Of a stretch of 64,000 nt of DNA, positions 1 to 10,216 are shown piece after piece. Below the pieces are notes generated by a model that searched no databases, was not told the origin of the DNA, and worked only from the letters and a program-made list of their open reading frames with translations. Each line of letters begins with the position of its first letter. The first letter of the stretch is position 1. The stretch comes from Polytrichum commune (lineage: Eukaryota > Streptophyta > Polytrichopsida > Polytrichales > Polytrichaceae): contig OX485804.1 in the NCBI GenBank assembly GCA_950295325.1, positions 23,190,001-23,254,000 on the forward strand. The letters run 5' to 3'. The translations under genes and the position numbers were made by a program.

Positions 1-157
1 CATTTTTCAAGGAGGAATGGTCTTGGGTATGAGCTACCATGCATGGTCCTGGAAAACTGTTTTAGGGAAACTAAATTGCACTTTTAGAGAGCAATTGAGC
101 ACTACTCTATTTGAATGCAACATACATCAGAAAAAGCCGGAATTTCTATTTTTCAGA

Positions 158-2411
158 TTACTGTTCCGGGTCGAAGACTGGGTTATCGTTGTGCGAATTC
201 CGCACCGAACATTTCTTACGAATCTGGCCTTGTGTGCCCGTCAGCACACCGATTTTGCCCATCTTTCGTAATGAAATGCCGAACTGCGCAAAGAACGCCT
301 TCTCGTGGCGAGCATAGTATTTCACCAACTTGAGTGTGCGGGGGTCATTAAACAATGTCTGGTCCGATGTAAATAGTGCAAGACCTTTCTTGAAGTTCTT
401 GAAGTACTGATTGTCGAAGACAAGAGGTGTGACAGGGTCCATGAAGAATTGCGTCTCATTGTTGAAGTTGGGGGCTTTGATTACCCCGTTGTCAGTGCAG
501 TTGGCCAGAAGCTCGCGCCCATACTTTTTCTTGTACTGGGGGTCTACGTGTGGGTAAATGCGGTCTACGATGCTGTTGCAATGGCCTTGGCCAATGGAAT
601 GTGCACCTGGAGGTCATGGTAGATCAATGATCAGAAACTGAGACCAAATCAAGATCGAAGCATCAAAATGGGCCAATGACTTTCTACATAACCAAACATC
701 AGAATCAGTGTGGCGCACCCTATGCTAGATGACAAGTCATGGAGACCATTCTAAAATAAACATAGCACAACAATTTTAATGCCACACTAAATTGGATATA
801 TCTTCTCTACAAAACTCTTCCATCAACAAGGAGGTTTTGGGGAATTTTCCACATGGGGAAACATGTACTGAAGTGGACAAAACCTGGGGGACGGGCCTCC
901 AGTCTCCAGGTTTTGCTGGTCCATCTCCCAGGTTTTGTCCATTGCTTTCCCACATGTTTCTCCATGTGAAAATTTCCAAAGTTCCTTGTGGTTTCAGTCC
1001 ATATTTCAGATGCAGCAAGCATCAGCTTGGATACGTTCAAAGCCATTTGGACTTTTCTATATGAGTGTGAGAAATTAAGAAAACTCGTAGAGGGTCAAGA
1101 CATTAAATGTACTTACCAGAGAGGACAACCAAGTCCACCAGGTTCAATCCAGCAGCTTCGAAATTTTCCAGTAGGCCGGACACATTGAGGTTAAATGGAG
1201 GCAAGTAAGTCTCCGAGTTTTCGGCGAAGGAAGTGAGTGAATCTCTCCGACCTAGTTCAATTGGGTACAATGGTCCGCCGGCCTGATCGCCCACAGTTAC
1301 AGATGATAACAAGTTAGCTTCGTTCAATTCCACGTATGCATAAAAATAAGCCCTCCCATCATGATCTCCAGCAGTCCTCTTCAGCCAAGAGCACACTCAC
1401 TCCAAGAGATTCCTTTCATATTTTCAATGCCTATTTGAATTTTCAATGCCTATCTTGATCAATGGTTCAATGGGGTGTAATGATCAGGCAGCCCAGTGAC
1501 CCACAAATGACAGTTAAATTCATTGTACTATGCATAGATTGCAGCAAGACACAAACCCTCCCACTGTGATCTCCAGCATAGTTACTCTTACAGGACACTC
1601 AAACCACAAAGTTTCACATTTTCCATGACCACATATATTTCAGAGAGCAGTCACTTCAGTTGGGCAAACGGTGAAGAGAACTTAGAAGACGATCAGTTAC
1701 CCTCATTAAATCTTATGTATGCTTACACGAATTCACTGTCCCATCATCCAGCATTATTTGTTAATCGAAAGAGGAGACTCCAAAGATGAAAATTTCGTTC
1801 TTTTATCACCACATGAATGTGAAGAGAATCTTCCCGATCGTTCCAACTTGCATGACTGTCAACAAAACCTTAAATAAAATGTTAGAAAAGAAGAAGAGGC
1901 AAGTATCCATTACCTGTGCAATGGAGTACACAGCCACAAGGGCCAGCACATCAGCACAAGACACGAGGCCCGGACACTCTTTCTCCAACACCTCCTTAAT
2001 CTCATCCACAATCTCAATATTGCCAATGCTAAAGTTAATGGGCGCCTCCTTCTCCCCCGTCCCTTTGGTAGAGTCCAGCAGCAGGGAGGCATCGCACCCC
2101 TGCACGAAGCAGTCGTGGAAGAACAAGCGAAGCAGGGGGGCTGGAGTGGTGGGATCGGTCTCCGTGTATTTCTGGATCACTCTCTTCACCACCGACCCCA
2201 GCTGCGGGCACTGCTTCTTGTAGTAGTGGAATTGCAAAGGGGGTGCGAGGTGAGCTCCCACATTCTGCATCCCCAGGTGCCGGTACTCCCTGGGCACAAA
2301 GTTGTAATGCCCAAAAACTCCACTCATCTGCTGCAACAACATGGAAATCAGCAGCAACAGCATTCTCCACAGATTTCCATTACAGGAATGACGCAGTACC
2401 ACTGTCCCCAT
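158..2411 (-). CDS. Class III secretory peroxidase, copy 1 (IR1 left arm)
   Basis: This gene encodes a haem peroxidase of the plant secretory pathway (EC 1.11.1.7), which oxidises phenolic substrates with H2O2 in the wall or apoplast. Three exons, 2411-1914, 1282-1117 and 606-158 (498+166+449 nt), join at GT-AG borders in phases 0 and 1 to give 370 residues, a little longer than the usual ~320-350. A hydrophobic signal peptide covers about residues 13-34. The distal haem motif RLFFHDCFVQGCD has Arg95 and His99; the proximal ligand in LSGAHSIGQGHC is His224. Eight cysteines at 68, 101, 106, 146, 152, 231, 258 and 354 fit the four family disulphides. The introns match canonical peroxidase introns 2 and 3; intron 1 is absent. 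About 30 residues lie between signal peptide and first Cys, more than usual. No lesion is seen. The right arm holds an apparently identical copy. Confidence 0.93.
828..987. repeat. Imperfect hairpin in peroxidase intron 2
   Basis: About 64 bp at 828-892 is the imperfect reverse complement of 925-987, around a short loop. Both arms carry versions of CACATGGRGAAACATGT followed by GGACAAAACCTGGG. It lies wholly in intron 2 of the peroxidase gene and has no open frame, so it is probably a small foldback or MITE-like insertion. The mirror copy is at 28185-28344. Confidence 0.7.
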
Positions 2412-2661
2412 TGATATCTACGATCCCACCTGAATGACTTTGCTGCCGATCGCGTCGAATCGAAGTTAACTTAACCCTGCATGCAGCAGTATTAAATACC
2501 GATCTAACTTGTGATGGTGACGAGTACTCCGTGTACTGATACGATGATCTGGTGCGTGCGGAGCTAAACTTGAAGCATTGGGAGCGGTTCCGATCAGGAA
2601 ACGCTGGTTGTTGATGCTTGTAGAGCTGATGTTGTGAGTCGTTGCGCGGTGAAGGTGTGTC

Positions 2662-2668
2662 ATATATA
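2662..2668 (-). promoter_or_regulatory. Putative TATA box of peroxidase copy 1
   Basis: On the minus strand the sequence reads TCCTATATATGACAC, about 250 bp upstream of the peroxidase ATG at 2411. It is the best TATA-like match in the promoter region. The implied 5' leader is long but plausible. The same box is at 26504-26510 in the other arm. Confidence 0.5.
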
Positions 2669-3049
2669 GGATTGAGGAGATGGGCAGGAGATTCTCCTGC
2701 GAGTGTGAGGGTTTATGGTGAGCTTGCCGCAGTGCTAGTGCCGCTTGCGCTGGGCACATGCCTTCTCTGGCGACCATCACCATGGCACATGCCCGGCTCA
2801 TAGTATCAAATATAGTCAACCCTAGGGCCTACTGCAAGCCTTATTGGTGGATGAGGAATCAGGATGCATGCATGAATGATTCACGGCTCACTTGTAGAAC
2901 TTTCTTAGAAGAAACTAACTTAACTTGTCGATTCCAAGCTCTAACCATCCGTTGCGATTCGTGGAGTGAAAACGCATAAAAACAATCAGTTTGGTTGCCG
3001 ATCGGAGGTTTTGGGTTGTCGGTTTTGCTAGATTCATGACCAAAAAATA

Positions 3050-3196
3050 CATAGCATTCTTCAGATCCATAACAATGTTCTATGGGACTGATAGTATTCT
3101 ACAATATATTCCCCGTACTTAGATTGAATGTGGGAAATATTTTGTAGAATATTGCCAGTCCCACAGATCATTGTTGTGGATCTGAATAATGCTATG
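3050..3196. repeat. Foldback (MITE-like) hairpin
   Basis: The segment starts CATAGCATT and ends AATGCTATG, and its two ~62-bp halves are imperfect reverse complements around a loop of about 17 nt. Differences between the halves show that it is older than the IR1 duplication. No clear target duplication is visible. The mirror copy is at 25976-26122. Confidence 0.7.
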
Positions 3197-3591
3197 ATGG
3201 CCTTATCAACTAAAATGAGCCAATTGGGCCATGATGAGACAGTCCTTTTGTCACATAACTACATTGCTTCACCCAAGTTTTTCAACTTGAATCTACCAGT
3301 GCAATGTACTCATGTGAGAATAAACAAAGTATAATTCTGAATAGAATCTCTCTTATTCCCGGCCCTATTTAGCGTACAAACTCAACTAGATAATGTTATG
3401 CATATACAACATACAAATCATGAATTTAACATGGTTTTATTGTATTTAATATCCATGTTCACTTTCTAATGAGAAAGTCATTGAACATTTTTTCATTAAT
3501 AGCATGTAACTCAACAATTGCATCAATCAAACAAAGACAATAGCATAATAACCTAGCCACAATTATGAGAGCAAAACTCAAGGGAGCCCAT

Positions 3592-3712
3592 AACACTATA
3601 TTAAACATTTCGGGACTTTGGCGTGAATATGGGACTTCTGGAGTGTCCATTGAGATGGCGATGGGAACGCGTTGGGAACGTATTGGGAACTCATTGGGAA
3701 CGCATTGGGAAC
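3592..3712. repeat. GGGAAC-rich dispersed repeat
   Basis: It opens with AACACTATATTAAACATTTC then GGGACTTT, and continues into four or five near-tandem TTGGGAACG-type units (period about 11-12 bp). A second member with the same opening lies at 21983-22165, directly abutting the inner edge of the right IR1 arm, so this is a dispersed family. The mirror copy is at 25460-25580. Confidence 0.6.
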
Positions 3713-4047
3713 AAAACCTGTGTTGTGTAACAGTGACCTCTAATGGACTCCCAGCTGATTGCAATACTACTTTGACCGGTTCAAATGTGTGGGTGAGTGG
3801 AGGCTACAGCCTTGTACTGGAAAGAAAAGAATTGGTAACTCATACACCAAGTTTGTAGAACAATTACTGTTTGAATTGAGATCTTTATTCCTGAAGCATA
3901 TGTCGAATGCTTCATTCTTAGGCTACTACATACATGTTTGTCTATATATGTCCCCACCGATATGTGGCTAAAGGGGACGCATTATCAACTAGAGTATTTA
4001 ATACATGTTGTGGCTTCTACAGGTCGCTCAATTGTAGTCCTGCCTCG

Positions 4048-6931
4048 TCAAGCGATACGATTATTTGCACGGTCACCCAATCCAGCCCGCAAAAGTCGAA
4101 CTGCCCTTGAATTAGGGCCTTGAGATTCAATGAGTGAAATTTGGTAGTCCCGTGTAGCAGCGGGGTGCACGATAGCCAAAGTTCCGCATGGAGGTGTTGA
4201 AGCATCTGCGAGGGTGCACATACTGGTGTCAACGCCCTCCACATGGTTAATGGTGGAAGGGAGCTTCGTCATGGCGGGTTGAGGGGCATAAGTCTTCCCA
4301 AGTCCTGCCAATCCAGCACGTAGAAGACGAACACCTCTTGAGTTAGGGCCTTGCGATTCGATTAGCGCAATTTGGTACTCGCGGGTAGGGGTGGGGCGCA
4401 TAATGGATAATGTATGGGCGGGTTGTGATCCATCATCCATTGGGGGGAGCATATTTAGGTCAACATCCTGCAGCCCGACATTGGCAAAAAACATTCTCCA
4501 ACTTATTGCCCCACAAATACCACCATCAACATTCATATACATGCACATACATTCCACGCCAAATGTTGGAGATTAGATAGAGATTGAAAAGGAGATTTGC
4601 AAATATTTATTTGGGTAAGAACATTCCCAGGTGAACAAAATGAGCTATATTTACCAGACTCTGTCCTTCAGGGGTTGCTTCAGCGAGGGGTGACACACTT
4701 TGAGAGTTAGCGACCCGGATAGCTTCTACGCCCATGTGGGCGACTGAGAAGGGATGGCGGGCCAGTACTACGTTGTGTTCATGCCGCGGGGTGAGACACA
4801 CGAATGCCGATCGCTTGGAAGTGGATGGTGTGTATCCAGTAGGAGGAAACTGAACAAAGCATATAATACACAATGTTACATGCCATACAATTCATGAACC
4901 TTACATCCCCTAACCTAAACCCTATATGCTAACTATCTTGGGACAACAGTTATAGGCAGCAAGTCGGGTCGATTGGAGTGCTTGTTGGCCATCATAAGTG
5001 ACTCCCTGACTGGATCGTTATGCGGGACCGGCGGTTGCCCAAATCTATGTGTGATCACAAAATCGCGTACGTCGCTCATTGTCGAATTGAACATACGTTG
5101 GAAGTAGGGGAGAAGAACTGCTCTCATATCCGCAGTTGCCTGTTTGTTGGTGGTGAAGGAATCGGGAAACAATACATTCCCGGGAGGATTACAAGCACCT
5201 TTGTAGGGGTTGTCATCCACAAGAACAGTGTTCTCAATAGTGGCAGTAACACGTCCGGAATCAAGAGATACAGGCGGCCACCAAAATGTTTTGTTTAAAC
5301 TCTTGAAGAACAATACTGATTCTGGCTTTAGGGGGTTCCTGATCTGATTGTCCCAAATGTCTTTGAATGTGATGCAATCCTCCTGGCCAAAAACTATTGC
5401 AGGTCTTGACATCCCATTGAATAGAAACTCCACCACGAGGTCCACAGTGGACTTTTTCATAGATGACCATATGCAAACATAGAACATTTGGGTCATTCTC
5501 TCCCAAAACTGCTTGTAACCCAGTCTAGGTAGGACAGCTTTGGGACCGACAATCGCCGGACCCTTGTCTGGCGCACGATCTTGCACCATCCATGTGGGGA
5601 AAGCGGAACGGCCGCGAGGAATACAATGACAAAATATGCCATTCAAATCGAACACCAGAATGAACCTTCGGTCGGGTACAGCAGCTAGCGCCTGGCGACA
5701 GGAATCCACTGTCAACTTCTCCTGCTTTACTCGAATTACATATAATGTTGCAACTAATGAAAATTGTGGAACTTCATATATTCAATAACTAACATTCATA
5801 TATTCAATAAGTGTATATATTGATATGGGGGTTTATAATGAACTACATATTAAAAGTTATTATGAACTGGGAAACCAATACCTCGAAAGTTATGGGATTG
5901 AATTCCCAGCGATCCGATGGTCCTAATGAAGGGTCTTGAGGGTCCCTAGAAATAAGTCTTTTAGCACACGCTATTCCCATCTCCCTCGTGAAAACTTGAG
6001 AGATGTTCCTATCGTACGTTGGGTAGTTGTCAGCGTAAACAAAAAGTTTATCATAAACAACGTGTGGGTTGAAGGGCGCATCCACAGTCGTTTGCGCACT
6101 TTGTCCACCCTGAACCCAAAACTACGCGGAGATGAATGTTTGGGACACAAATAAACCGGGTATATTGAAAAGAAAATCCAGTGGACCAAATGAAATTTTA
6201 TTGAGAAGGGGAAACGAAGCTTACACAAACTAAGTTTTTTGAGAAGGGGAAACGATGCTTACACAAACTGGGAGAGCTGGCCGCACACGCAGCTCTGGGC
6301 AAGTGACCTCGGAACGGCTGGCGTGCATAGCCCGCCAAGCCTCAAATGGACGTTCGGCTATTTTTGTATTGTCAGGGGGAAAGTCGGGGAACCTGTCGTC
6401 GCGTGGCCAACGTTCCACGACTTTCTTGACATGATGTGGGCCGACAGAAGATGAAGGCTCCGTTGGATCGACGACAGCGGGCTCCGTTGCATCAACGACA
6501 GGAGGCTCCTCACAATGTGGAGCCTCGGGTTGGCAAGGGCCTGCAGAAGAGGAAGGTTCCGTTGGCTCCACGGTAGCAGTACAGTAACAAGGTGGTGATA
6601 TTGGTTGCTGCAGGCCTGCAGATGATGACCCGGGCTCTGAATGTTCGATGACAGCCTGCTTCAGAGCAAGAGGTTTGATGGCAGCAATGTGGACCGGCGT
6701 GGGCGAAGGCGACTTGACCACATCATCGTCACTACCTATGGGCAAGAGGGGTGACCGATCCCCTTTGTCCAAAGGGGTGACGACAAGCGTTGGAGGACTT
6801 AGACATGTAGTGGCAATGGGGGCTTGCATGGGGCCAAATATAAGTGAGGTGTCCTCTTCGGCTGCACCCGTTTGCGGGACTGCTGCACATGGTGATTCTG
6901 GCCGTGTGAAATCAACGATTTGCAAACCAGC
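4048..6931 (-). CDS. NIF/FCP1-like HAD-domain protein, 3' exons (left copy)
   Basis: Exons read 6931-6263 (Pro/Ser/Glu-rich, 223 codons), 6109-5882, 5721-4933, then 4849-4655 and 4467-4048 beyond a TAG stop at 4933-4935. All borders are GT-AG in phase 0. The 5721-4933 exon has the FCP1/NIF (TIM50-type) HAD layout: a nucleophile-loop equivalent FDLNGIFCHC (Asp at exon residue 25), a CIWSSMKK motif II, a Lys in LKPESVLFF, and VLVDDNPYKGACNPP as motif IV. The usual DxDx(T/V) second Asp is Asn, as I recall for a plant FCP1-like subgroup, so phosphatase activity is doubtful. The last exon has two copies of a motif around LIESQGPNSRxVRLLRAGL, 77 residues apart. No donor precedes the TAG, so the last two exons may be 3' UTR, alternative or decayed. 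Upstream exons continue to 12.3 kb. Confidence 0.65.
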
Positions 6932-7248
6932 CTGTGAATTGAACATGCATTGTTAATGGCAGCCATTGCAGACAATGAATAGACGAAACACATTTCATTG
7001 AATGTAAAATGTACATCTTCCAAGTACCCAGTACATGGTGAGTTTGGCTACAACTAAAATGTCCTAAAGATTTTTAAGTCCAATGCTCTAGTCAGCCTTG
7101 GATTGCGATCTACAAACGGCTTCCTATTCTCCAAGTGGTTTGATTATGATGCGCGGCCTCCAACCTGGATCAAACATCCCGGCGGAGATTCAGTGACTAG
7201 CATGTTTAAAAACAATTGGAAAAGCGAGAATAGGTCAAGGATATTTAC

Positions 7249-8307
7249 CTCATCTTCAACAGGCTGGGAATCATGGGAAGGCCCCTCCACGCATCCGGCA
7301 TCTGCAGGTGAACTTTCCACTTCGTTCTTCTCGGCCGATTTCTCAGCAACCTCCGGTTGATCCACATGAGCTGGCTCGACTTGAGGAAGGACATCTTGGG
7401 GAGGGTCAGTACCAATGGGGACAGAAACAACCTCCGCATTTGCTGGTACAGGGGCCGGAGTAGGAATTGGCGTGGGCACGGCTTGAGAGGGTGGCATGGC
7501 TTGGGCCATGGCATCCTTGAACAGGCTCGTTAGTAAGCCTGGCAAATTTTTATTCAAAATGCCCATCATGAGAGGTTCCAAAACAGCCGTCGTAAGTGGG
7601 GGCTCCACGGGCTTACCATGGCGGCGTTTATGCCTATCCTTAGTTGAGGACCGACTTCGTGAGCGAGAGGACTTCCTATGTGGAGTGTCCATGGCACCAC
7701 TAGGACCAACATCGGTAGTACTGGGTCTGAGGGGACTCTGTGGAATGTCCATGGCACCACTAGGACCAACTTCGGCGGTACTGGGTCTCTGGGGACTACG
7801 TGCAGCAGGCTGTGGAGGTTGGTAGGTGTCGGGAATAGAACGAGGGGACTCCAAAACCACATCGACATCTTCGACGACATCTTCGACCTCCTCTTCGACA
7901 TCCTGGGCCTCTTGGATATCCTGATCCTCGTCAAGGGCATCCTGATCCTCTTCTTCGACATCCTGGTCCTCATCTTGGTGTTCCTCATCCTCCTGGTCCT
8001 CATCGTCAGCCGGGTCTTGGTCATCGCGGTCTTCGTCATCGAAGTCAAGTTGCTTCGCTCGCAGCGGCGAAGCACCGAGATCGCAGGCAGTCGACATATG
8101 CTCTTCCAACGGAGTCAAACCGCCAGTGGCATCATCGTCCGAGTGCTGGGACGTGTGGGGGGATTCGCCATGGCTCTCGACGTCGGTATCCCGTTCACTT
8201 GGAGGCTCTACAGACTCATCATCTTCATCGTCAGGAAGATCTTCCACATCGGAGGGGTTTCGGTCAATGTCCATGGCCTCGATCGGTTCGCGATCTTCGA
8301 CATCCTC
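7249..8307 (-). CDS. Acidic and RS-rich exon of the HAD-domain locus
   Basis: This 353-codon exon has acceptor TACACAG| and donor GAG|GTAAATA and is open throughout in phase 0. The first ~150 residues are dominated by Asp/Glu/Gln runs (DEDQD-type repeats). Next come two near-repeats containing RPSTxxVGPSGAMDxP, an RS/KR-rich basic patch with SRSRSRSSTKDRHKRR that could be a nuclear localisation signal, and a Pro/Ala/Val-rich tail. No folded domain is evident. It joins the Pro/Ser/Glu-rich exon at 6931-6263 across the intron in which the IR1 left arm ends, so this exon is single-copy here. From here to the HAD-exon stop the frame is open for 914 residues. It is probably a disordered linker of a nuclear protein (inference). 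Confidence 0.6.
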
Positions 8308-8411
8308 CTGTGTAGCAACCATACAATGTCAACAACTATCTCATATAAAGGGGGAGTGAGAAAATGATGATTTTCATAAACACAAGAAAGTAATTCATTA
8401 GCAATACTTAC

Positions 8412-10071
8412 CAAAAGCAAGGGTGGATCTGGGTTGAGGTCAGGGTGAATGTGGCCATCGTGGGCTTGGTACTCATCTTCATCTTCGGCTTGTTCAGCAA
8501 AATCCTTCAGCTTAAGTACGCGAACACGTTGAATCAACGCGTCCAGAATATGCAAGAATGCCGAATCCATGTAGGAAAAGACGTTGTAATCGTGCATCTG
8601 GAAAATCAATGAGGTTAGAAAAATGGAAGAGGGAAGAGGTGAAAGGGAACGAATTGAGATAGTTCAGATAGGTGGAACTCACCAACGCTGCAGCAACTGG
8701 TTTCAAGTCCCCAAATAGATTGAGAACCATGCCTCCGGCGGAGCCCATGTACTCCAAGAATTTAATATAGACCTCTATTCTGAGCTCCCCTCGATTCACT
8801 TCATATGTCAACTCAGACCAATCCTTGGGTTTTACTTTGTATCGGCGCGAATCCGGGGCTAGCATTGGACATGCAATTACCTTCCACTTGGGAAATTTAT
8901 CTGGGACAATGAGGTGGTCGATGTAGAGGGCAGGGGTTTGCCTCTTTCCATCTATTTCTTTGGGGTCGGCTAATTCCTCTGCAGGACAAGGGAAATAGAA
9001 CGACGGGACGATCACAAACGTATTGGGATATCTGCGCATAAGCGACGACATGAATATGAGCGAGGCATCGTGGCTACGCAAGTCGGAGACAATCATCCAA
9101 GCTGGAACAGATTTCACCCCTGGTGTCCATTCCGGAGAGCACAAGTATTTAACCAAGAACTCCACAACTTCAGGAGGGATTGGTTCATCTACACATCCAG
9201 GGATGAACCTGAAGTCCAGAAACCCCGCGGCAATGATGTTTCCCTCAATCCACTCAACATCACTGGAATCTTGCTTGGGAATCACCAATCGTTTCTTAAT
9301 GGCATTATGCGACACCCACCGCGTGATCACTTGCCCTGTGCATTCGTTGAAATCTGTTTGCAGCCAGTCGCGAAGCAATCGGTCTAATGCCGGCTATACC
9401 GGCAAGGACTTGTTGTTAGTTGCCATTTTCTTGTTCAGCCAATCTGAAGTCGCAACCTGGTAGAACTTTACCCATTTCGGCTTTGTAATTCCATGCTCCC
9501 GTTTGAATTTTGTCCATACGTCGCGATCGAGGAACCCATGCCCCTCATCATCTTTCTTCCACAAGCAAACTTTATTGGGATCCCGCCTATCCAACTCCTG
9601 CAGCAAGATATTCTTCTACTTGCGGAAATTGCACCATGACTTCAGTGTCACGACTTTGCTGTTCTTGCAAGTCCTAAGAGTGACACTAGGAACGCCGTCC
9701 TCTCCCCTCCCTTCTAGAAGCCGTCTCGCTTCCAGGTGAAAGTCAGGCTTTGTGAGTCATGACATGTTCTTGAACGTCTCCCTTGTAAGGGGTTTAGTCA
9801 CGAAAGGTTTCTCCTCGAAGGGTGTTCCTGCCTTGGACTTCTCGTGGCGAGCTCACAATTTTTGCTGAGCCTCCACATGATCTTCCAGGTATGTGCGTCC
9901 TGGCTTGTCCGGGTTGATAAATAAACCCTTCTCGTGCGACACGAACACTTTCTTCCACAATCTTGATGTTTCCTCAGGGGCCATAATTAACGTGAGTTCC
10001 GCTTTAAGATCGTTATGCGTGATCCCTCTTGCGATTGCGGTGAATGATGCCTCCATGCTGGTAGTGAAGTT
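8412..10071 (-). pseudogene. Degenerate permuted DNA methylase-like exons
   Basis: Exon 10071-8683 (463 codons, acceptor TGTGCAG|, donor TTG|GTGAGT) joins exon 8597-8412 (62 codons), both phase 0. Coding-like sequence runs across four in-frame stops at 9853-9855 (TGA), 9757-9759 (TGA), 9616-9618 (TAG) and 9394-9396 (TAG). The 3' part resembles a beta-type amino-methylase: WMIVSDLRSHD sits where SDPPY is expected, and GGMVLNLFGDLKPVAAAL, followed by MHDYNVFSYM, resembles the glycine-rich SAM motif placed C-terminally. Both motifs have lost key residues, so catalysis is unlikely. It follows a ParB-like segment, as in prokaryotic ParB-methylase fusions. The domain call is a motif-level inference. 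Confidence 0.5.
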
Positions 10072-10126
10072 CTGCACATCACGGATACAGAAGTGAGATT
10101 CATGATGAACACAATGTGAAGGCTCA

Positions 10127-10154
10127 CCACTTTCACTCGATCGAGTGAAAGTGG
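10127..10154. repeat. 26-bp palindrome family, isolated copy
   Basis: A perfect 28-bp palindrome made of CCACTTTCACTCGA followed by its reverse complement. It lies in the intron between the ParB-like exon (ends 10217) and the methylase-like exon (starts 10071). The central 26 bp match the clustered copies at 11693-12086, about 1.5 kb away in another intron of the same locus. Confidence 0.95.
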
Positions 10155-10216
10155 TGTGAGGCCATGGTCACCACTTGAGGGAGCAGATGAATTAAGGGGA
10201 GCAGAGAGTAACATAC

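Larger units (their letters stand above)
2412..4047. other. Intergenic region between peroxidase and HAD-domain locus
   Basis: No convincing gene is seen. The part next to the peroxidase start is its promoter and 5' leader. The rest holds a 147-bp hairpin (3050-3196) and a GGGAAC-rich repeat (3592-3712). The short open frames lack domains, Kozak context or conserved features. The mirror region is 25125-26760. Confidence 0.6.
1..7006. repeat. Left arm of a 7-kb inverted repeat (IR1)
   Basis: Every base x compared here is complementary to base 29172-x in 22166-29171. Open frames, intron borders and short repeats mirror with a constant coordinate sum, so there are no net indels over 7 kb, and all stretches compared by eye are identical. 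The inner edge is sharp: complementarity ends at 7006/22166, inside an intron of the HAD-domain locus. The outer edge is not seen because the window starts inside the arm. The arm contains a peroxidase gene, a 1.6-kb intergenic stretch and the 3' exons of the HAD-domain locus. Near-zero divergence means a very recent duplication, continuing gene conversion, or an assembly artefact. Confidence 0.95.

Noticed and set aside
2466-2819. 117-codon minus-strand frame upstream of peroxidase copy 1 (mirror 26353-26706)
   Set aside because: It overlaps the TATA box and leader of the peroxidase and shows no domain.
7678-8367. 229-codon plus-strand frame, Ile/Leu-rich
   Set aside because: It is the antisense shadow of the Asp/Glu-rich exon; acidic codons read as hydrophobic ones on the other strand.
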